From assembly GCF_000974985.2 (NCBI RefSeq), contig NZ_LAVA02000046.1, forward strand, positions 84,065-148,064: DNA of 64,000 nt, given 5' to 3'. This DNA comes from Streptomyces mangrovisoli. GTDB taxonomy: Bacteria > Actinomycetota > Actinomycetes > Streptomycetales > Streptomycetaceae. The first letter of the stretch is position 1. Every line of letters begins with the position of its first letter. This document shows, in pieces, positions 40,676 through 49,688 of this stretch. The notes below the pieces were generated by a model, which saw only the letters and a program-made list of their open reading frames with translations, had not been told where the DNA came from and did not search any database. A program made the translations under genes and the position numbers.

Positions 40676-41314
40676 TCAGACTGCGGCATTCCCGTGAGGC
40701 CCGGACGCGAAGGCCAGGATGTGAGGGACTGCCTCGCGAAGTCTGTCGAAGTGGCGATGCACGCCCTCTACCGCGACGGTGGCGTTCACACCCCACACCG
40801 TCATCCCGGCCCGCAGCCCGGCCCGCACTCCGGACGGGGCGTCCTCGATGACCAGGCACTCTTCCGGACGGGCGCCGAGCTGCTGCGCTGCTCTCAGATA
40901 GGGGACGGGAGAGGGCTTGCCCTCCTCGACAGCGGCCGCGTCCACGATCACGCCCGGCACCGGCAAACCCGTCCGCAGAAAACGGCCACGCACCCGGTGT
41001 TCATAGTTCGAGGTCACCAGCGCCCAGGACCCCAGCGGCAGGCTGTGCAACAGCTCCGACGCGCCGTCGAAAGCCGCGTAGATGCCGGAGCGAACGTCTT
41101 CGTCCTCGAGCTCGTGCAGCGTGGCCAGGCACTCACGCGGATCGTGGTCGGCAGCGACCTGCGCGAACGCCTCCATCGGCCGCGTCCGTAGAGCCACCTG
41201 GTAGACCTCGTCTGCATCCAGCTTGTACCGCTCCGCCCAGGTTCCCCAGACCCGACGTTGGTTGCTCACCGCGTCGATCAGCGTGCCGTCGACATCGAAC
41301 AGGACGTACTTCAT
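40676..41314 (-). CDS. HAD-superfamily phosphatase (subfamily IA)
   Basis: A 212-residue hydrolase. Motif I is MKYVLFDVDGTLIDAV with the nucleophile Asp8 and general acid Asp10; motif II is SWALVTSNYEHRVRGR (Thr/Ser); motif III/IV is EEGKPSPVPYLRAAQQLGA and CLVIEDAPSGVRAGLRAG (Glu-Asp pair). The cap is the helical C1 type of beta-phosphoglucomutase-like enzymes, so a small sugar phosphate is a likely substrate. I start at the ATG at 41314, where homology begins. It lies next to the IS5 transposase and between two inverted copies of the IS end, so it may have travelled with the element. Confidence 0.87.
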   Translation of the reverse strand: MKYVLFDVDGTLIDAVSNQRRVWGTWAERYKLDADEVYQVALRTRPMEAFAQVAADHDPRECLATLHELEDEDVRSGIYAAFDGASELLHSLPLGSWALVTSNYEHRVRGRFLRTGLPVPGVIVDAAAVEEGKPSPVPYLRAAQQLGARPEECLVIEDAPSGVRAGLRAGMTVWGVNATVAVEGVHRHFDRLREAVPHILAFASGPHGNAAV

Positions 41315-41654
41315 GCGGCCTTGCCGCGCCGGTTCACTGATCACGCGTCGATCATGCCAGGCGGCGGGCAGGCCATTGCGGGACAGTTCTTACAGCAGCC
41401 ACCACAAAGGAGTGCCCTGAAGCGAACGGTCGCGTCCTCCCGGACGTGCGAGGGGAAGCCGAACACGTCCCGCCGTGGCACCGCCTTCCGCACCCACGCT
41501 GCCGACCTCGCAGGAATCCCATCCCGTGACGCCACGCGGGACCATGCGAACGCCGTCCGCTCGCCCGGCCGATCCCCGGGATGAACGAACCCTTTCGAGG
41601 CGGCCGGTCGCAGCCATGGCACCATGTCCGGCGTGATGACGAACCGAAGGGCCC
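41315..41654. other. Gap with an IS-end sequence
   Basis: No gene is supported. The only structure seen is CATTGCGGGACAG at 41374-41386, the exact inverse of the IS end at 39806. GAAGGG just before 41655 is the likely ribosome site of the next gene. Confidence 0.5.
41374..41386. repeat. IS-type terminal inverted repeat, right copy
   Basis: CATTGCGGGACAG is the exact reverse complement of the sequence at 39806-39818. The pair encloses 1,581 bp including the transposase and the HAD gene. It could be the true right end of a composite or captured element, or the end of another lost copy. Confidence 0.45.
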
Positions 41655-42092
41655 ATGCCGCGTAGACGGCCAGGACACGTCCGGACCGGCCTCTGCGGCC
41701 ACCGCCAAACGCCCGGGGCGAACCCTGTCATCGACGGCCTGTCCTCGCATGCCCTGTCGGAGATCCACCGTCTCGAGCGCACCAGGAACTACCTGCACCC
41801 AGGCGACGTCGGCGCAGCCGTGCGCTTGTGGAAGGAGTACGCCCGCCGCCCCCAGCGCGAGCTGTGGCACGACTACGAGCGGGGCAACGTGCACTGGTAC
41901 TGCTGCGGCAATCCCCTTCAAGCGCGTGCTCTCCTCGAGACCGTGACCCAGGCCGTGTCGCCTCGCACGGCCCGCGAACTCCGCCGGATCATCAGCCGTG
42001 CCGACGGCCTCTGGAACCCGTCACGGCCGTTCGACACGGACAGGGGTGGAAAAGACGGGCTCAGCGCAGGCCCCGGTCCCTGCGGGCGCTGA
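41655..42092 (+). CDS. Hypothetical protein
   Basis: A 145-residue protein with no recognised domain. Its middle is rich in charged and aromatic residues (EIHRLERTRNYLHPGDVGAA, LWHDYERGNVHWYCCGNPL) and has a helical region, TARELRRIISRADGLWNP. GAAGGG precedes the ATG. Third-position G/C is high and the reading is consistent with coding. No signal peptide or membrane helix is present, so it should be cytoplasmic. It may be accessory DNA brought in with the neighbouring IS. Confidence 0.6.
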   Translation: MPRRRPGHVRTGLCGHRQTPGANPVIDGLSSHALSEIHRLERTRNYLHPGDVGAAVRLWKEYARRPQRELWHDYERGNVHWYCCGNPLQARALLETVTQAVSPRTARELRRIISRADGLWNPSRPFDTDRGGKDGLSAGPGPCGR

Positions 42093-42150
42093 GGCGTTTG
42101 ATCCGATGTTCCGCGAACTCCGGTTAAGCCTCGACCGATTCAGTGGGCAG

Positions 42151-42282
42151 CTACTCGACGAGCCCGAAGGCGCCCGGGAACGACGCTTGCAGGAATGCAC
42201 AGCGTCCGGGATCGGTCTCGGCCATGGCCATTCCCTCGATCAAATGCTGGAACTCCGCCCTCAGGCGGACGCAGCCTCGCAC
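42151..42282 (-). pseudogene. Possible gene remnant
   Basis: The minus strand reads RLRAEFQHLIEGMAMAETDP and then FLQASFPGAFGLVE before a stop at 42151. It looks like the helical C-terminus of a protein, with only a weak GTG start at 42282. It may be a remnant, or chance opposite non-coding DNA. Confidence 0.25.
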
Positions 42283-42322
42283 CCACGGCCGGCAACGCCT
42301 GCCGACATGGCAGTCTGGCACC

Positions 42323-42982
42323 GTGCAGAGCGCCGAAAACGATCAGCCCGTCCCGCTGACCACCTGCTGGCTCCATTGGATCGCGATATCCACCGGTGAC
42401 CAGGCCGGCGTCATGGAGGCCATGGGCCTGACCCGGCCCAGCCCGGTCACCTTCGCCGCCGCGGCCGAACACATCGACACCGAGTCCCACGACTGCACAA
42501 CCCCGCAAGGCCCCGGCCGGGTCTACGTCAGCCCCGAACTCGACGGCTGGACCCTCGTCATCGGCCGCTGGTGCGACCCGTGCGACCCCGACCGCAGTGA
42601 CTCGGTCCTCCGCCTGTGTACGCAGCTGAGCCAACGATACGGAAAGGCGCACGCGTTCTACTACGGCGAGCGGGGCGACGGCTCCGCCTGGCTCATCACC
42701 CTCCAAGGGACCGTCCTGCGGCGCTACTGCGAAACCGGCAACGGCGAGGACGAACTCCTCACCCTCGGCGACCCCCTGCCCTACGAGCAGGACCGGCGCC
42801 GACAACTGGGCCTGCCGCCCGTGTGGGATGCGGCGACCGAGGACGAGGAAGCCGAAGACGCATGGAAATGGGCCACCTTCGACATGGCCCCCGAGATCGC
42901 CGCAGCACTCGGGACCAGCCCGCACACGCTCGGCACACAGACCACCGTCCGCGGCACCGGCATGCTCGCCCGCACCCCCTGA
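42323..42982 (+). CDS. Hypothetical protein
   Basis: A 219-residue protein of a type often met in Streptomyces without known function. It contains CWLHWIAISTGDQAGVMEAM, RVYVSPELDGWTLVIGRWCD, then KAHAFYYGERGDGSAWLITL and LRRYCETGNGEDELLTLGDP. The conserved W-T-L-V-I-G-R-W and the acidic D-E-E-E region suggest a soluble protein with a mixed alpha/beta fold. I start at GTG 42323, since the upstream part of the open frame has no such character. A ribosome site is not obvious there. Confidence 0.6.
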   Translation: MQSAENDQPVPLTTCWLHWIAISTGDQAGVMEAMGLTRPSPVTFAAAAEHIDTESHDCTTPQGPGRVYVSPELDGWTLVIGRWCDPCDPDRSDSVLRLCTQLSQRYGKAHAFYYGERGDGSAWLITLQGTVLRRYCETGNGEDELLTLGDPLPYEQDRRRQLGLPPVWDAATEDEEAEDAWKWATFDMAPEIAAALGTSPHTLGTQTTVRGTGMLARTP

Positions 42983-43243
42983 CCACGGACCTCCGCCAAG
43001 AACACACGCCTCAGAATGCGCAGATTCTTCGCGGCCCCGGCCCTCCGAAGCCCGCACCCTTCCAAGTTGTGCTGGTCAAGGTTCGAGTCTTCCCGCTTGG
43101 CGGTCCGGCTGCTGAAACCGCCGACCTGAAGGCGCGCACGTTCCACCCTATGGATTGTTCAACGATCCTTCAATACGCTGCCTCATGACCCAGTCGTCCG
43201 CTTCGTCTCCCCGGAGCGGCAACCCACTGGAGGGCTGCAGGAC

Positions 43244-44047
43244 ATGAGCAGGCGTCACTACGAAGAGGTCGACGACCTCGGGGAGATCTTGTTCTCGGAC
43301 GACCCCGCGCTCCGGCTCGAGGGCGTCCTGATGAGTCTGGACACCGCAGACGGCACCGTCATCCTCGATCCCGCAGACACGCGTCACATGCCCACTGCCC
43401 TCTTCGAGTTCAGGTGCGCCGTGGGCAAGGGCGACTTCGGGATGTGGTACGACATGAGACCGTCAGCCTCGCTCGATGAGATGCCGAAGGAACCGCAGGT
43501 CGAAGGCGCCATCCTGTTCGGCATGCAGCGCCTGCCGCCCGAATTCTCCGACCTGCGCCTGCCCGACCCGCCGCGGTCGGACGAGGACGGGGACCTCTTC
43601 GAGGAGAAGCGGCCCACCGTATTCGACGAGCTGTGCCTCGCCGAACCACCGCGACGCGACGACGCCGAGGTCCACTTCGGCATGAGACGCAGGCCGCCCG
43701 GCTACGCCGATCTGCGCTCGATCTCCGGATGGGAACTGCACGAGATATCCGAGCACCAGCCAGGATCACGACAGAACACAGAACACACGGACTCCCGCCT
43801 GGAACTGCGCACGCCCGACGGCGAGATCTACTCCCGGACCCGCGTCGCGCACGACCCCGACTGGGCGGCCGCCGCCCGGCGTCACGGACACGTCGTGTGC
43901 CTGTGCAGCGTGGAACTGGGGATCCGCGCTCCGTACGCGATGACCGCCGCACAGTTCACTCCGCCCATGCGCTACGAATCCTTCCGCAGGGGATGCGCGA
44001 TGGGCCTGACCGTCGGCGGACTCGTCGCCTACGTCGACCACCCCTGA
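43244..44047 (+). CDS. Hypothetical protein with four 27-residue internal repeats
   Basis: A 267-residue cytoplasmic protein of unknown family. Residues about 65-170 hold four repeats of 26-27 residues. They start FGMWYDMRPSASLDEM, FGMQRLPPEFSDLRLPDPPR, FEEKRPTVFDELCLAEPPRR and FGMRRRPPGYADLRSIS. Shared features are an F-G-M/E start, an Arg-Pro pair, a hydrophobic-D/S-E/D-L core and a Pro-Pro-Arg. The C-terminal domain includes DPDWAAAARRHGHVVCLCSV and MTAAQFTPPMRYESFRRGC. GGAGGGCTGCAGG precedes the ATG. The function is unknown. Confidence 0.7.
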   Translation: MSRRHYEEVDDLGEILFSDDPALRLEGVLMSLDTADGTVILDPADTRHMPTALFEFRCAVGKGDFGMWYDMRPSASLDEMPKEPQVEGAILFGMQRLPPEFSDLRLPDPPRSDEDGDLFEEKRPTVFDELCLAEPPRRDDAEVHFGMRRRPPGYADLRSISGWELHEISEHQPGSRQNTEHTDSRLELRTPDGEIYSRTRVAHDPDWAAAARRHGHVVCLCSVELGIRAPYAMTAAQFTPPMRYESFRRGCAMGLTVGGLVAYVDHP

Positions 44048-44633
44048 CACGCGCCGTCTCGGGCCCTTCGCGCCGCGGGCGGAACGGCCCGGACAGAGCC
44101 GGCCGACCACGATCAGCCCCCGGACCCGTGCCGTACGCCGAGAGTGCCGCACGGTGCCGCACCGGTGTTCTCACCGCCGGGCGTGAAAGCTGTCGCGGAT
44201 GAGGCAGAACGGCACGGCACAGATTCTCCGCGCAGCCCGGCACCAACCGGATTCATGGATCACGCCACAGGACACATATGGCGTACAGCCGCTCGGTGAT
44301 CCTTCGATCAACGACACAGAGTGACATTCCCTGGTGCCCACGCATGACGGCTCCATGAGCCGTGTGCGACGACCCTCGAACCTTCCACGCCATCACGCAA
44401 GCAGGTGAGGCAATCGTCCCGGCGACGAGGTAAGGATGGTCTCGGACCTTGCGCATTTCGATCGGCTTCGAAGACCACCTCAGTTGATCATTCGAGGGCT
44501 GCGCCGGGCCGGGACAACCGGTTCCCTGCCGCGGGCCGGGCCATTCAGGCCGGGCACCACGCAAGGCCATCACCGTCGTCAGTTCAGCGCACCATATTTC
44601 CCCGGTTACCGATTGCTCCGGAAGGAGAGAAGC
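44048..44633. other. Gap with no supported gene
   Basis: Six-frame inspection of these 586 bp gives no frame with good start, composition or homology. A strong ribosome site (GAAGGAGAG) at the right end belongs to the hydrolase. Transcriptional signals for the hydrolase must lie here, but none could be pinned down. Confidence 0.5.
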
Positions 44634-45314
44634 ATGGCGGACAAACCCAGCATCGTTTTCGCCCACGGCCTGTGGGCAGACGGCTCGTGCTTCAGCAAAC
44701 TCATCCCCACGCTCCAGGCAGAAGGCCACACCGTCTGGGCGTCGCAGCACGGCCTGGACTCGCTCGAGGGCGACGTCGCGTGCGTCACCCGAGGCATCAA
44801 CCACGTGCCCGGCCCCGTCGTGCTGGTGGGCCATTCGTACGGCGGCACCCTCATCACCAAGGCGGGCACGCACGACCGCGTCGCGGCTCTGGTGTACCTC
44901 TGCGCCCTCGCCCCGGACGAGACCGAGACCTCGCAGCAGCAGCAGGACAAGTTCGACAAGACGCCGGTGTTCGGGCACATCGAGGTCGCCGACAACCGCG
45001 TGTACCTCAAGGAGTCGGGCATCAGCCACTTCTGCGGCGACCTGCCGGAGTCCGAGCAGAAGCTCGTGCTGGCGACGGGGGCCGTGCCGGTCGCCGACAT
45101 CTTCGACCAGCAGGTGCCCGGCACCGCCTGGCGCACGAAGCCCAGTTGGTACGTCATCGGCAACCAGGACGAGACCGTGAACCCGGAACTGCAGCGGGCC
45201 GCCGTGGACCGCATGGGCGCGCACGGCCGCCCCGTCGACAGCAGTCACGTACCCATGCTGTCGCAGCCCGAGTTCGTCCTCGACGTCATCCGCGAGGCCG
45301 TGAAGTCGATCTGA
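44634..45314 (+). CDS. Alpha/beta hydrolase
   Basis: A 226-residue alpha/beta-hydrolase fold enzyme. The oxyanion region is FAHGLWADGSCFSKL, the nucleophile elbow VLVGHSYGGTLI (Ser in G-H-S-Y-G), and the catalytic His lies in SSHVPMLSQPEFVLD. The acid is probably Asp in the GNQDETVNPEL stretch. The protein has no signal peptide. The small size and this pattern match the signal-less esterase or perhydrolase-like group common in actinomycetes. The substrate is unknown. GAAGGAGAG precedes the ATG at 44634. A terminator hairpin follows at 45333. Confidence 0.86.
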   Translation: MADKPSIVFAHGLWADGSCFSKLIPTLQAEGHTVWASQHGLDSLEGDVACVTRGINHVPGPVVLVGHSYGGTLITKAGTHDRVAALVYLCALAPDETETSQQQQDKFDKTPVFGHIEVADNRVYLKESGISHFCGDLPESEQKLVLATGAVPVADIFDQQVPGTAWRTKPSWYVIGNQDETVNPELQRAAVDRMGAHGRPVDSSHVPMLSQPEFVLDVIREAVKSI

Positions 45315-45332
45315 GGCAACACCGCATCGTCG

Positions 45333-45380
45333 CAGCCCTCCGCTCACGGTCTCGCTCTCGCGGACCCGAGCGGAGGGCTG
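45333..45380. terminator. Strong bidirectional hairpin
   Basis: CAGCCCTCCGCTC and GAGCGGAGGGCTG form a perfect 13-bp stem with a 22-nt loop, 18 bp after the hydrolase stop. It also lies past the natural end of the convergent ferredoxin gene, so it may end both transcripts. Confidence 0.75.
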
Positions 45381-45461
45381 GTCAAGCAGCCGCAGAGGGC
45401 CGTTCGGAGCCGAGCGGCTGATTGAACGGGCGGGCCGCACTGTCCTGTCGGGTCGGTCCGT

Positions 45462-45835
45462 TCATCGCGCCGTGCGCGGCGGCGTGAACACGTACAGATC
45501 AAGGATGTCGGGGCAGGGAGCGACCCCGGCCCGCCGGCCCGCACCCAGGCGGCGATGTCCTCCGTCGCGTCGCTGTCGTTGACGAGTCCCAGCCAGACCG
45601 GACGGGCACCGGCGGCCCGCGCGGCGGCCGAGGGCTGGACGACGATCACGTTGGCGTGTTCGCACACGCCGAGGCAGTCCGAGACGCGCATCGGGGCAGT
45701 CTCCGCCAACCGCTCTCTCTGCCGGTCGTGATCGACTCCAGTCACCTTCGAGGTTCCGCAGCAGCAGTCACGGCAGACGACGACACGGCACGGCGCCGCC
45801 GGGACAGGGGTGTTCGGGGTGCGGGGCACGGGCAC
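45462..45835 (-). pseudogene. (2Fe-2S) ferredoxin-like protein, frameshifted near the 3' end
   Basis: From GTG at 45835 the protein reads CRVVVCRDCCCGTSKVTGVD, then MRVSDCLGVCEHANVIVVQP and RPVWLGLVNDSDATEDIAAW. This is a thioredoxin-like ferredoxin with the Cys pairs for a 2Fe-2S cluster, a family tied to cobalamin loci. After WVRAGGPG the expected ending, CPDILDLYVFTPPRTAR, is in another frame and stops at 45462; one G seems missing near 45528. As it stands, translation would run to 45344 with an unrelated tail. The core could still fold. A cobalamin riboswitch precedes it. Confidence 0.7.
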
Positions 45836-45899
45836 GCCTCGGGGGTCGGGGCTCGTACGCGGAGCCTGGCCTACGGTCGGCCGCCGCGCGGCGGCGCGG

Positions 45900-46085
45900 C
45901 GGTGCCAGCAGGTCTTCGGACTCGGGTTCGTCCGGCCGGGGCGCCTTCCCGGTCTCCCAGTGACGTCGTGCCCCGCCCGTCCCCCTCACCGCTGCGCGTC
46001 AGTTCCGGATTCACACCGGATTCCCTGGCCTCGGTTGTGGCTCGACTGGCCCGACGAGGCTATCAAGCACGCCGCTTCGGGCGTG
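45900..46085 (-). ncRNA. Cobalamin (AdoCbl) riboswitch
   Basis: On the minus strand the core reads GGGAATCCGGTGTGAATCCG then GAACTGACGCGCAGCGGTGA, the conserved cobalamin core. CACTGGGAGACCGGGAAGGC follows, then GAGTCCGAAGACCTGCTGGC, the 3' conserved end. A palindrome CCGCCGCGCGGCGG just downstream (about 45880-45893) could be the expression platform sequestering the ribosome site. It stands 65 bp before the ferredoxin start on the same strand. Vitamin B12 would be expected to lower expression of that gene. Confidence 0.9.
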
Positions 46086-46296
46086 CGTGCCGTCGGTCAC
46101 GGGCCCCTTGGCTGCCGCGGACCACACCGGCACCCGGCACCGTCCGTACGCCGAGAGCAGCGGGTGCGACGGCTCCTCACGATGCTCTGGCGAGAACCCG
46201 CCGGGGGTGTGGTGATCCTGAAGGGTGGTACCGCGCGGGTTCGCCTTCGCCGTCTGGGACAAGATGGGACCTCCGATCCTGGAGAGGGGCGTTGGG

Positions 46297-46767
46297 ATGG
46301 GTTACGAACTGCACGCAGTGATCGCTGAAGGAGAGGCGCTGCGTGGTGCGGCACGACACCTGCCTGCCGCCCGGCCGGCATCGATCGGTCAGGGGCTGTC
46401 GCTGATGCCGGTGACGGACGCCCTGTCAGGTTCCGTCGCAGACGGCAGCGGTGCAGGCGCGCTGGGGTTCTGGCGGCTGCCAGCCGGCTTCGAGAAGACG
46501 CTCGCCGCCTGGTCGGCCGGCGGGCCGGTGGCCTACGTGGAAGCCGAGTACTTCGGCGGCGTCGGCGAACAGCGCGCTGCCGTATGGGACGACGGCACCC
46601 TCGCGCTCGGCCCCCTCCACGTGGAGGAGGGCCAGCCCTTCCCGCCCGCCGGCAGTCCGATCTCTCAAGCACTACGACGCCTGGGCGCAGTGGCAAACCC
46701 CGGCGAGGACGAGTTCTCAGCAGTCGGCCTGGACCGGCACCGACAAGGCGAAGCGTGGAATGACTGA
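46297..46767 (+). CDS. Hypothetical protein
   Basis: A 156-residue cytoplasmic protein of an actinomycete family without known function. It starts MGYELHAVIAEGEALRGAAR and includes IGQGLSLMPVTDAL, AYVEAEYFGGVGEQRAAVWD and ISQALRRLGAVANPGEDEF. The last is a common C-terminus in small immunity-like or accessory proteins of Streptomyces. GGAGAGGGG precedes the ATG at 46297; the frame opens earlier without support. It follows the riboswitch region on the opposite strand. Confidence 0.7.
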   Translation: MGYELHAVIAEGEALRGAARHLPAARPASIGQGLSLMPVTDALSGSVADGSGAGALGFWRLPAGFEKTLAAWSAGGPVAYVEAEYFGGVGEQRAAVWDDGTLALGPLHVEEGQPFPPAGSPISQALRRLGAVANPGEDEFSAVGLDRHRQGEAWND

Positions 46768-47003
46768 CGCGCGGCGTCCGGATCCCACCGCCGAGGGCCA
46801 CGTTCCGGGCTCACCCCGCGGAACTCTGCCCGTAGGCGCGAAAACCCCGCGCACATCCGGATCCGCCGGGTACACGCCGCTCACCTGCGTACCTGCACGG
46901 AAGCGACCGCAGCACGCTCCGCGAAGCTCCCGCGTGAACCCCCGTCGACCTGCAACCCGCCGGATTCCACCGACGGACCAGTCGGATCCCGAAGGATGGC
47001 GGG

Positions 47004-47492
47004 ATGGCTGACCTGCTGTGGGACGACCAGGTCGCGTGGCTGCTCGATCCCGCCGGCGGCGGCTGCCTGCCCGATGTGTTCGTAGAGAACACGACGGCGG
47101 CGGACTGGCAGGCCGTGCTCGACCTGATCGAGGAACAGGGCTGGACCTTCGAGTACGCCGAGGGCAACGCGGTACTGCCGCTGCCCCGAGCCGAGGCCGT
47201 GCTGTCCCGCCCGGCCGACGCCGAGTGCCCCAGCCTCCGTGTGTGGCCGGACCCCGAGGTCTGCGCGATCTTCCGGTTCCTCGCGGAGGATCAGATCGAC
47301 TTCGATGTCGACCTGCGAGAACTTCAGGGACAGGAACGGCTGGACGTCCTCTGCGGATTCCTGGCCACGATCGGGCGCCGCCTGGGCAAGCTGGTGCCAT
47401 TGTTCCCTGAAGGCGGCGGCACACAGCCGCTGCTTGGATACGACCCGGCCATCGACCGGGTACAGGTGATGTGGACCCCACCGGACGAGTGA
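47004..47492 (+). CDS. Hypothetical protein
   Basis: A 162-residue acidic cytoplasmic protein. It reads ADLLWDDQVAWLLDPAGGGC, VENTTAADWQAVLDLIEEQG, VWPDPEVCAIFRFLAEDQID and ERLDVLCGFLATIGRRLGKL. The pattern of alternating strands and helices suggests a compact alpha/beta domain; it may belong to a family of immunity-like proteins, but I do not recognise it. GAAGGATGGCGGG precedes the ATG. High G/C third positions support coding. Confidence 0.65.
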   Translation: MADLLWDDQVAWLLDPAGGGCLPDVFVENTTAADWQAVLDLIEEQGWTFEYAEGNAVLPLPRAEAVLSRPADAECPSLRVWPDPEVCAIFRFLAEDQIDFDVDLRELQGQERLDVLCGFLATIGRRLGKLVPLFPEGGGTQPLLGYDPAIDRVQVMWTPPDE

Positions 47493-47539
47493 GGCGAACT
47501 CTCCCGCCTCCTCCGGCCGCGCATCCGCTTTGCGGAGTG

Positions 47540-47940
47540 CGACGCCACACCTGGTCGTTCAACTGCCTGCCTTCTTCTGCTGCAGGTTCCGGGATGACCG
47601 GCGGGCCGCAGCGTCCGGCCGGAGGACTCGCCATCCTCAACCGGTCTCTCACCACTGCGACACCATCTCGGTCGATGGCCCGTGCTACCGACTCACAACC
47701 GACCCACCGCCATCGAACGAGACAGCCAAGCGGCCTGACCAGCAAGGACGAGCCCTGCCCAAGGAACATGCCTACGCCACGCTGTTTGTCGACCTGGAAG
47801 CCCGTCGGCCCATCGACGTACTATCCGGCCGCGAGGCTGCACCGGTGGCACGCTGGCTGGCCGACCACCCTGAGGTGCAGATCATCTGCCGGGACCCGTG
47901 CCTCCGCCTACGCGGAAGCCTGGCCTGCCCGGTCTGCTTC
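47540..47940 (+). mobile_element. ISL3-family transposase remnant
   Basis: The clearest part is KEHAYATLFVDLEARRPIDV followed by LADHPEVQIICRD, the DDE-domain start of ISL3 transposases (A-T-V/L-x-V-D-L-E-x-R-R-P-I-D-V-L, then H-P-x-V-x-I-I-C-R-D). After CRD the match continues in another frame as ASAYAE. Upstream, VVQLPAFFCC may be the zinc-finger-side strand. The segments between are deleted. It cannot encode an active enzyme. Confidence 0.6.
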
Positions 47941-48155
47941 ACCGGACCCGAGTTCCTGCCCGAGCTCCGTGAACAGCGCGTCGACAAGTCCTGACGCTGA
48001 TCGACAACGCCACCGGCTACGGCCACACCCGCGTCGTCGCATTGGTGTCCGTATCCTCCAAGGCCGTGGCCAAGGAGGAACCCCGCGGGTCGGTGCCCCC
48101 GGTGGCCCTCGTACGCTTCTGCGATCACTCATGGCTCAGGAGACGAACGGAACCG

Positions 48156-49688
48156 ATGATCGGCAGCTTTGTGGGGATGCTGGTGATCCCCTTGGTCATA
48201 GCCGGGCTGGCTCGGTGGGCGGCGGCACGGAGGCGGCGCGGTCTGGCTGCGGGCCGGCCCGTGCACTTCCGTTGTCGGCTCGACGGCCGCAAGGGCCGCC
48301 TGCTGGTCGACCCACGCCTCGACGGGCCCGTCTTTCTGGACCGTTCCGGAAACACAACCGCCCTGACGCGCGGCGGAGAGCCACTGGACGCCACGGTCAC
48401 CACCCTCAACCGGGCCTCCGTCGAGAAGGTCGGCCTGCGCTACCGAACGCCCGAGGGCCGGGTGCTGCGGCTCGGCCTGGCCACCCACGACGCCCGTACC
48501 CTCGGCGCCTGGCTGGGCGAGCAGACGCGCACGGCCCCGACGGCCGCCCGGCGGCTGCCGTTGCCGACGGCGCCACCGTGGGCGGTGCTCAGCCTCGCGG
48601 TGTCCCTGTTCGTGGGCCTGGTCGCCGCTGACGTCGCTCTGCTCGGGACGCACACCACCGCCGAGGTCATCCGCGTGAACCACGACGACGACAGCTGCAC
48701 CGTCGGCTGGGACGGCGGCTCGCAGCGCACGGCCGTGGACTGCGACACGACACACAGCCGCCCCGGCGACCCGATCCCGATCGTCGCCCTGCCCTGGCCC
48801 TTCCTGGGCGAGGCCGTGGACACGCGGACCACCCCGCTCGCGGTCGCCGTGGTCGGGGGCGGCCTGGGCCTGCTCGGTCTCACGGGCGCGCTGGTCGTCA
48901 GCCCGCTGGTCTGCGCCCGCCGCATCCGGCTGGCACGCCGGGCAGATCCTGCGGTCCCTGGGCCGCCGGCGGCGGGCGAGGAGGAGAGCGCGGACGGGTG
49001 GCCGCGCTTCACGGACGACCTGAGCTACGCGGGCCTGACCGCCGCGGCCAGACACGGCGATCGCCATCGCCCGGGCCCCAAGGTGACCCTGCCACGCCGC
49101 GGCTCCGGCCGTACGTCCGTGTCGCCGCGCGCCTGGGTCGTGGCCACCGTTCTCGGCACCGGTGCCTGGTACCTCCTGCTGCTTTCCTGCGCCGCCATCC
49201 TCGACGACCACTTCCACCTGGGGCACTGGCGCTTCCTCGTGCTCGGTACGGTCGCCATCGTGTCCCTCGCCCGGATCGGCTGGTTCGCGGTCGACCGCGC
49301 AGCCCTCTGCGGACCGGTGATCCGAACCGTTCGTTCGAGCGCCGCGGACGCGGCTTGGCAACCCATGCGCTACGTCCGCCTGTGCCGGGACCCCGGCGAG
49401 ATGGTTCTGGTCCTGTTCCGACCGGAGGGCGGGGACGGGACGGCTCCGCTGTTCCTCCAGCCCATATCCCGCTCCCGCGGCTCCGGCCGCCGTACCATCG
49501 GCGGCCCCGCCCCGGTGGGTGAAGCGCTGGTACGTGACACCGGCGCCGGACCGCTGATCTGCGAGATCGACGGCATCCGCTATCTCCCCAACGGCCGCGC
49601 CACCCGTGCCGCCACCGACCTCGCCCTCACACGCAGCCAACTGCGCAGCTTCGCCGAGAGCCACGTCCGGCCGGACGGACGCAGCTAA
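48156..49688 (+). CDS. Large membrane protein of unknown function
   Basis: A 510-residue protein with about five hydrophobic segments: one at the N-terminus (SFVGMLVIPLVIAGLARW), one near 150 (AVLSLAVSLFVGLVAADVAL), one near 235 (TPLAVAVVGGGLGLLGLTGA), and a pair near 335-370 (VVATVLGTGAWYLLLLSCAA and FLVLGTVAIVSLARIGWFAV). Between helices 2 and 3 is an extracytoplasmic loop with DDDSCTVGWDGG. The C-terminal 130 residues are a soluble domain (DPGEMVLVLFRPEGGDGTAP). I do not recognise the family. The ATG at 48156 is the first Met of good context; the ribosome site is weak. Confidence 0.72.
   Translation: MIGSFVGMLVIPLVIAGLARWAAARRRRGLAAGRPVHFRCRLDGRKGRLLVDPRLDGPVFLDRSGNTTALTRGGEPLDATVTTLNRASVEKVGLRYRTPEGRVLRLGLATHDARTLGAWLGEQTRTAPTAARRLPLPTAPPWAVLSLAVSLFVGLVAADVALLGTHTTAEVIRVNHDDDSCTVGWDGGSQRTAVDCDTTHSRPGDPIPIVALPWPFLGEAVDTRTTPLAVAVVGGGLGLLGLTGALVVSPLVCARRIRLARRADPAVPGPPAAGEEESADGWPRFTDDLSYAGLTAAARHGDRHRPGPKVTLPRRGSGRTSVSPRAWVVATVLGTGAWYLLLLSCAAILDDHFHLGHWRFLVLGTVAIVSLARIGWFAVDRAALCGPVIRTVRSSAADAAWQPMRYVRLCRDPGEMVLVLFRPEGGDGTAPLFLQPISRSRGSGRRTIGGPAPVGEALVRDTGAGPLICEIDGIRYLPNGRATRAATDLALTRSQLRSFAESHVRPDGRS

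Noticed and set aside
43078..43100. GGTTCGAGTC, tRNA T-loop-like sequence
   Set aside because: The flanking bases do not form a 5-bp T stem, and no acceptor or anticodon arms could be drawn.
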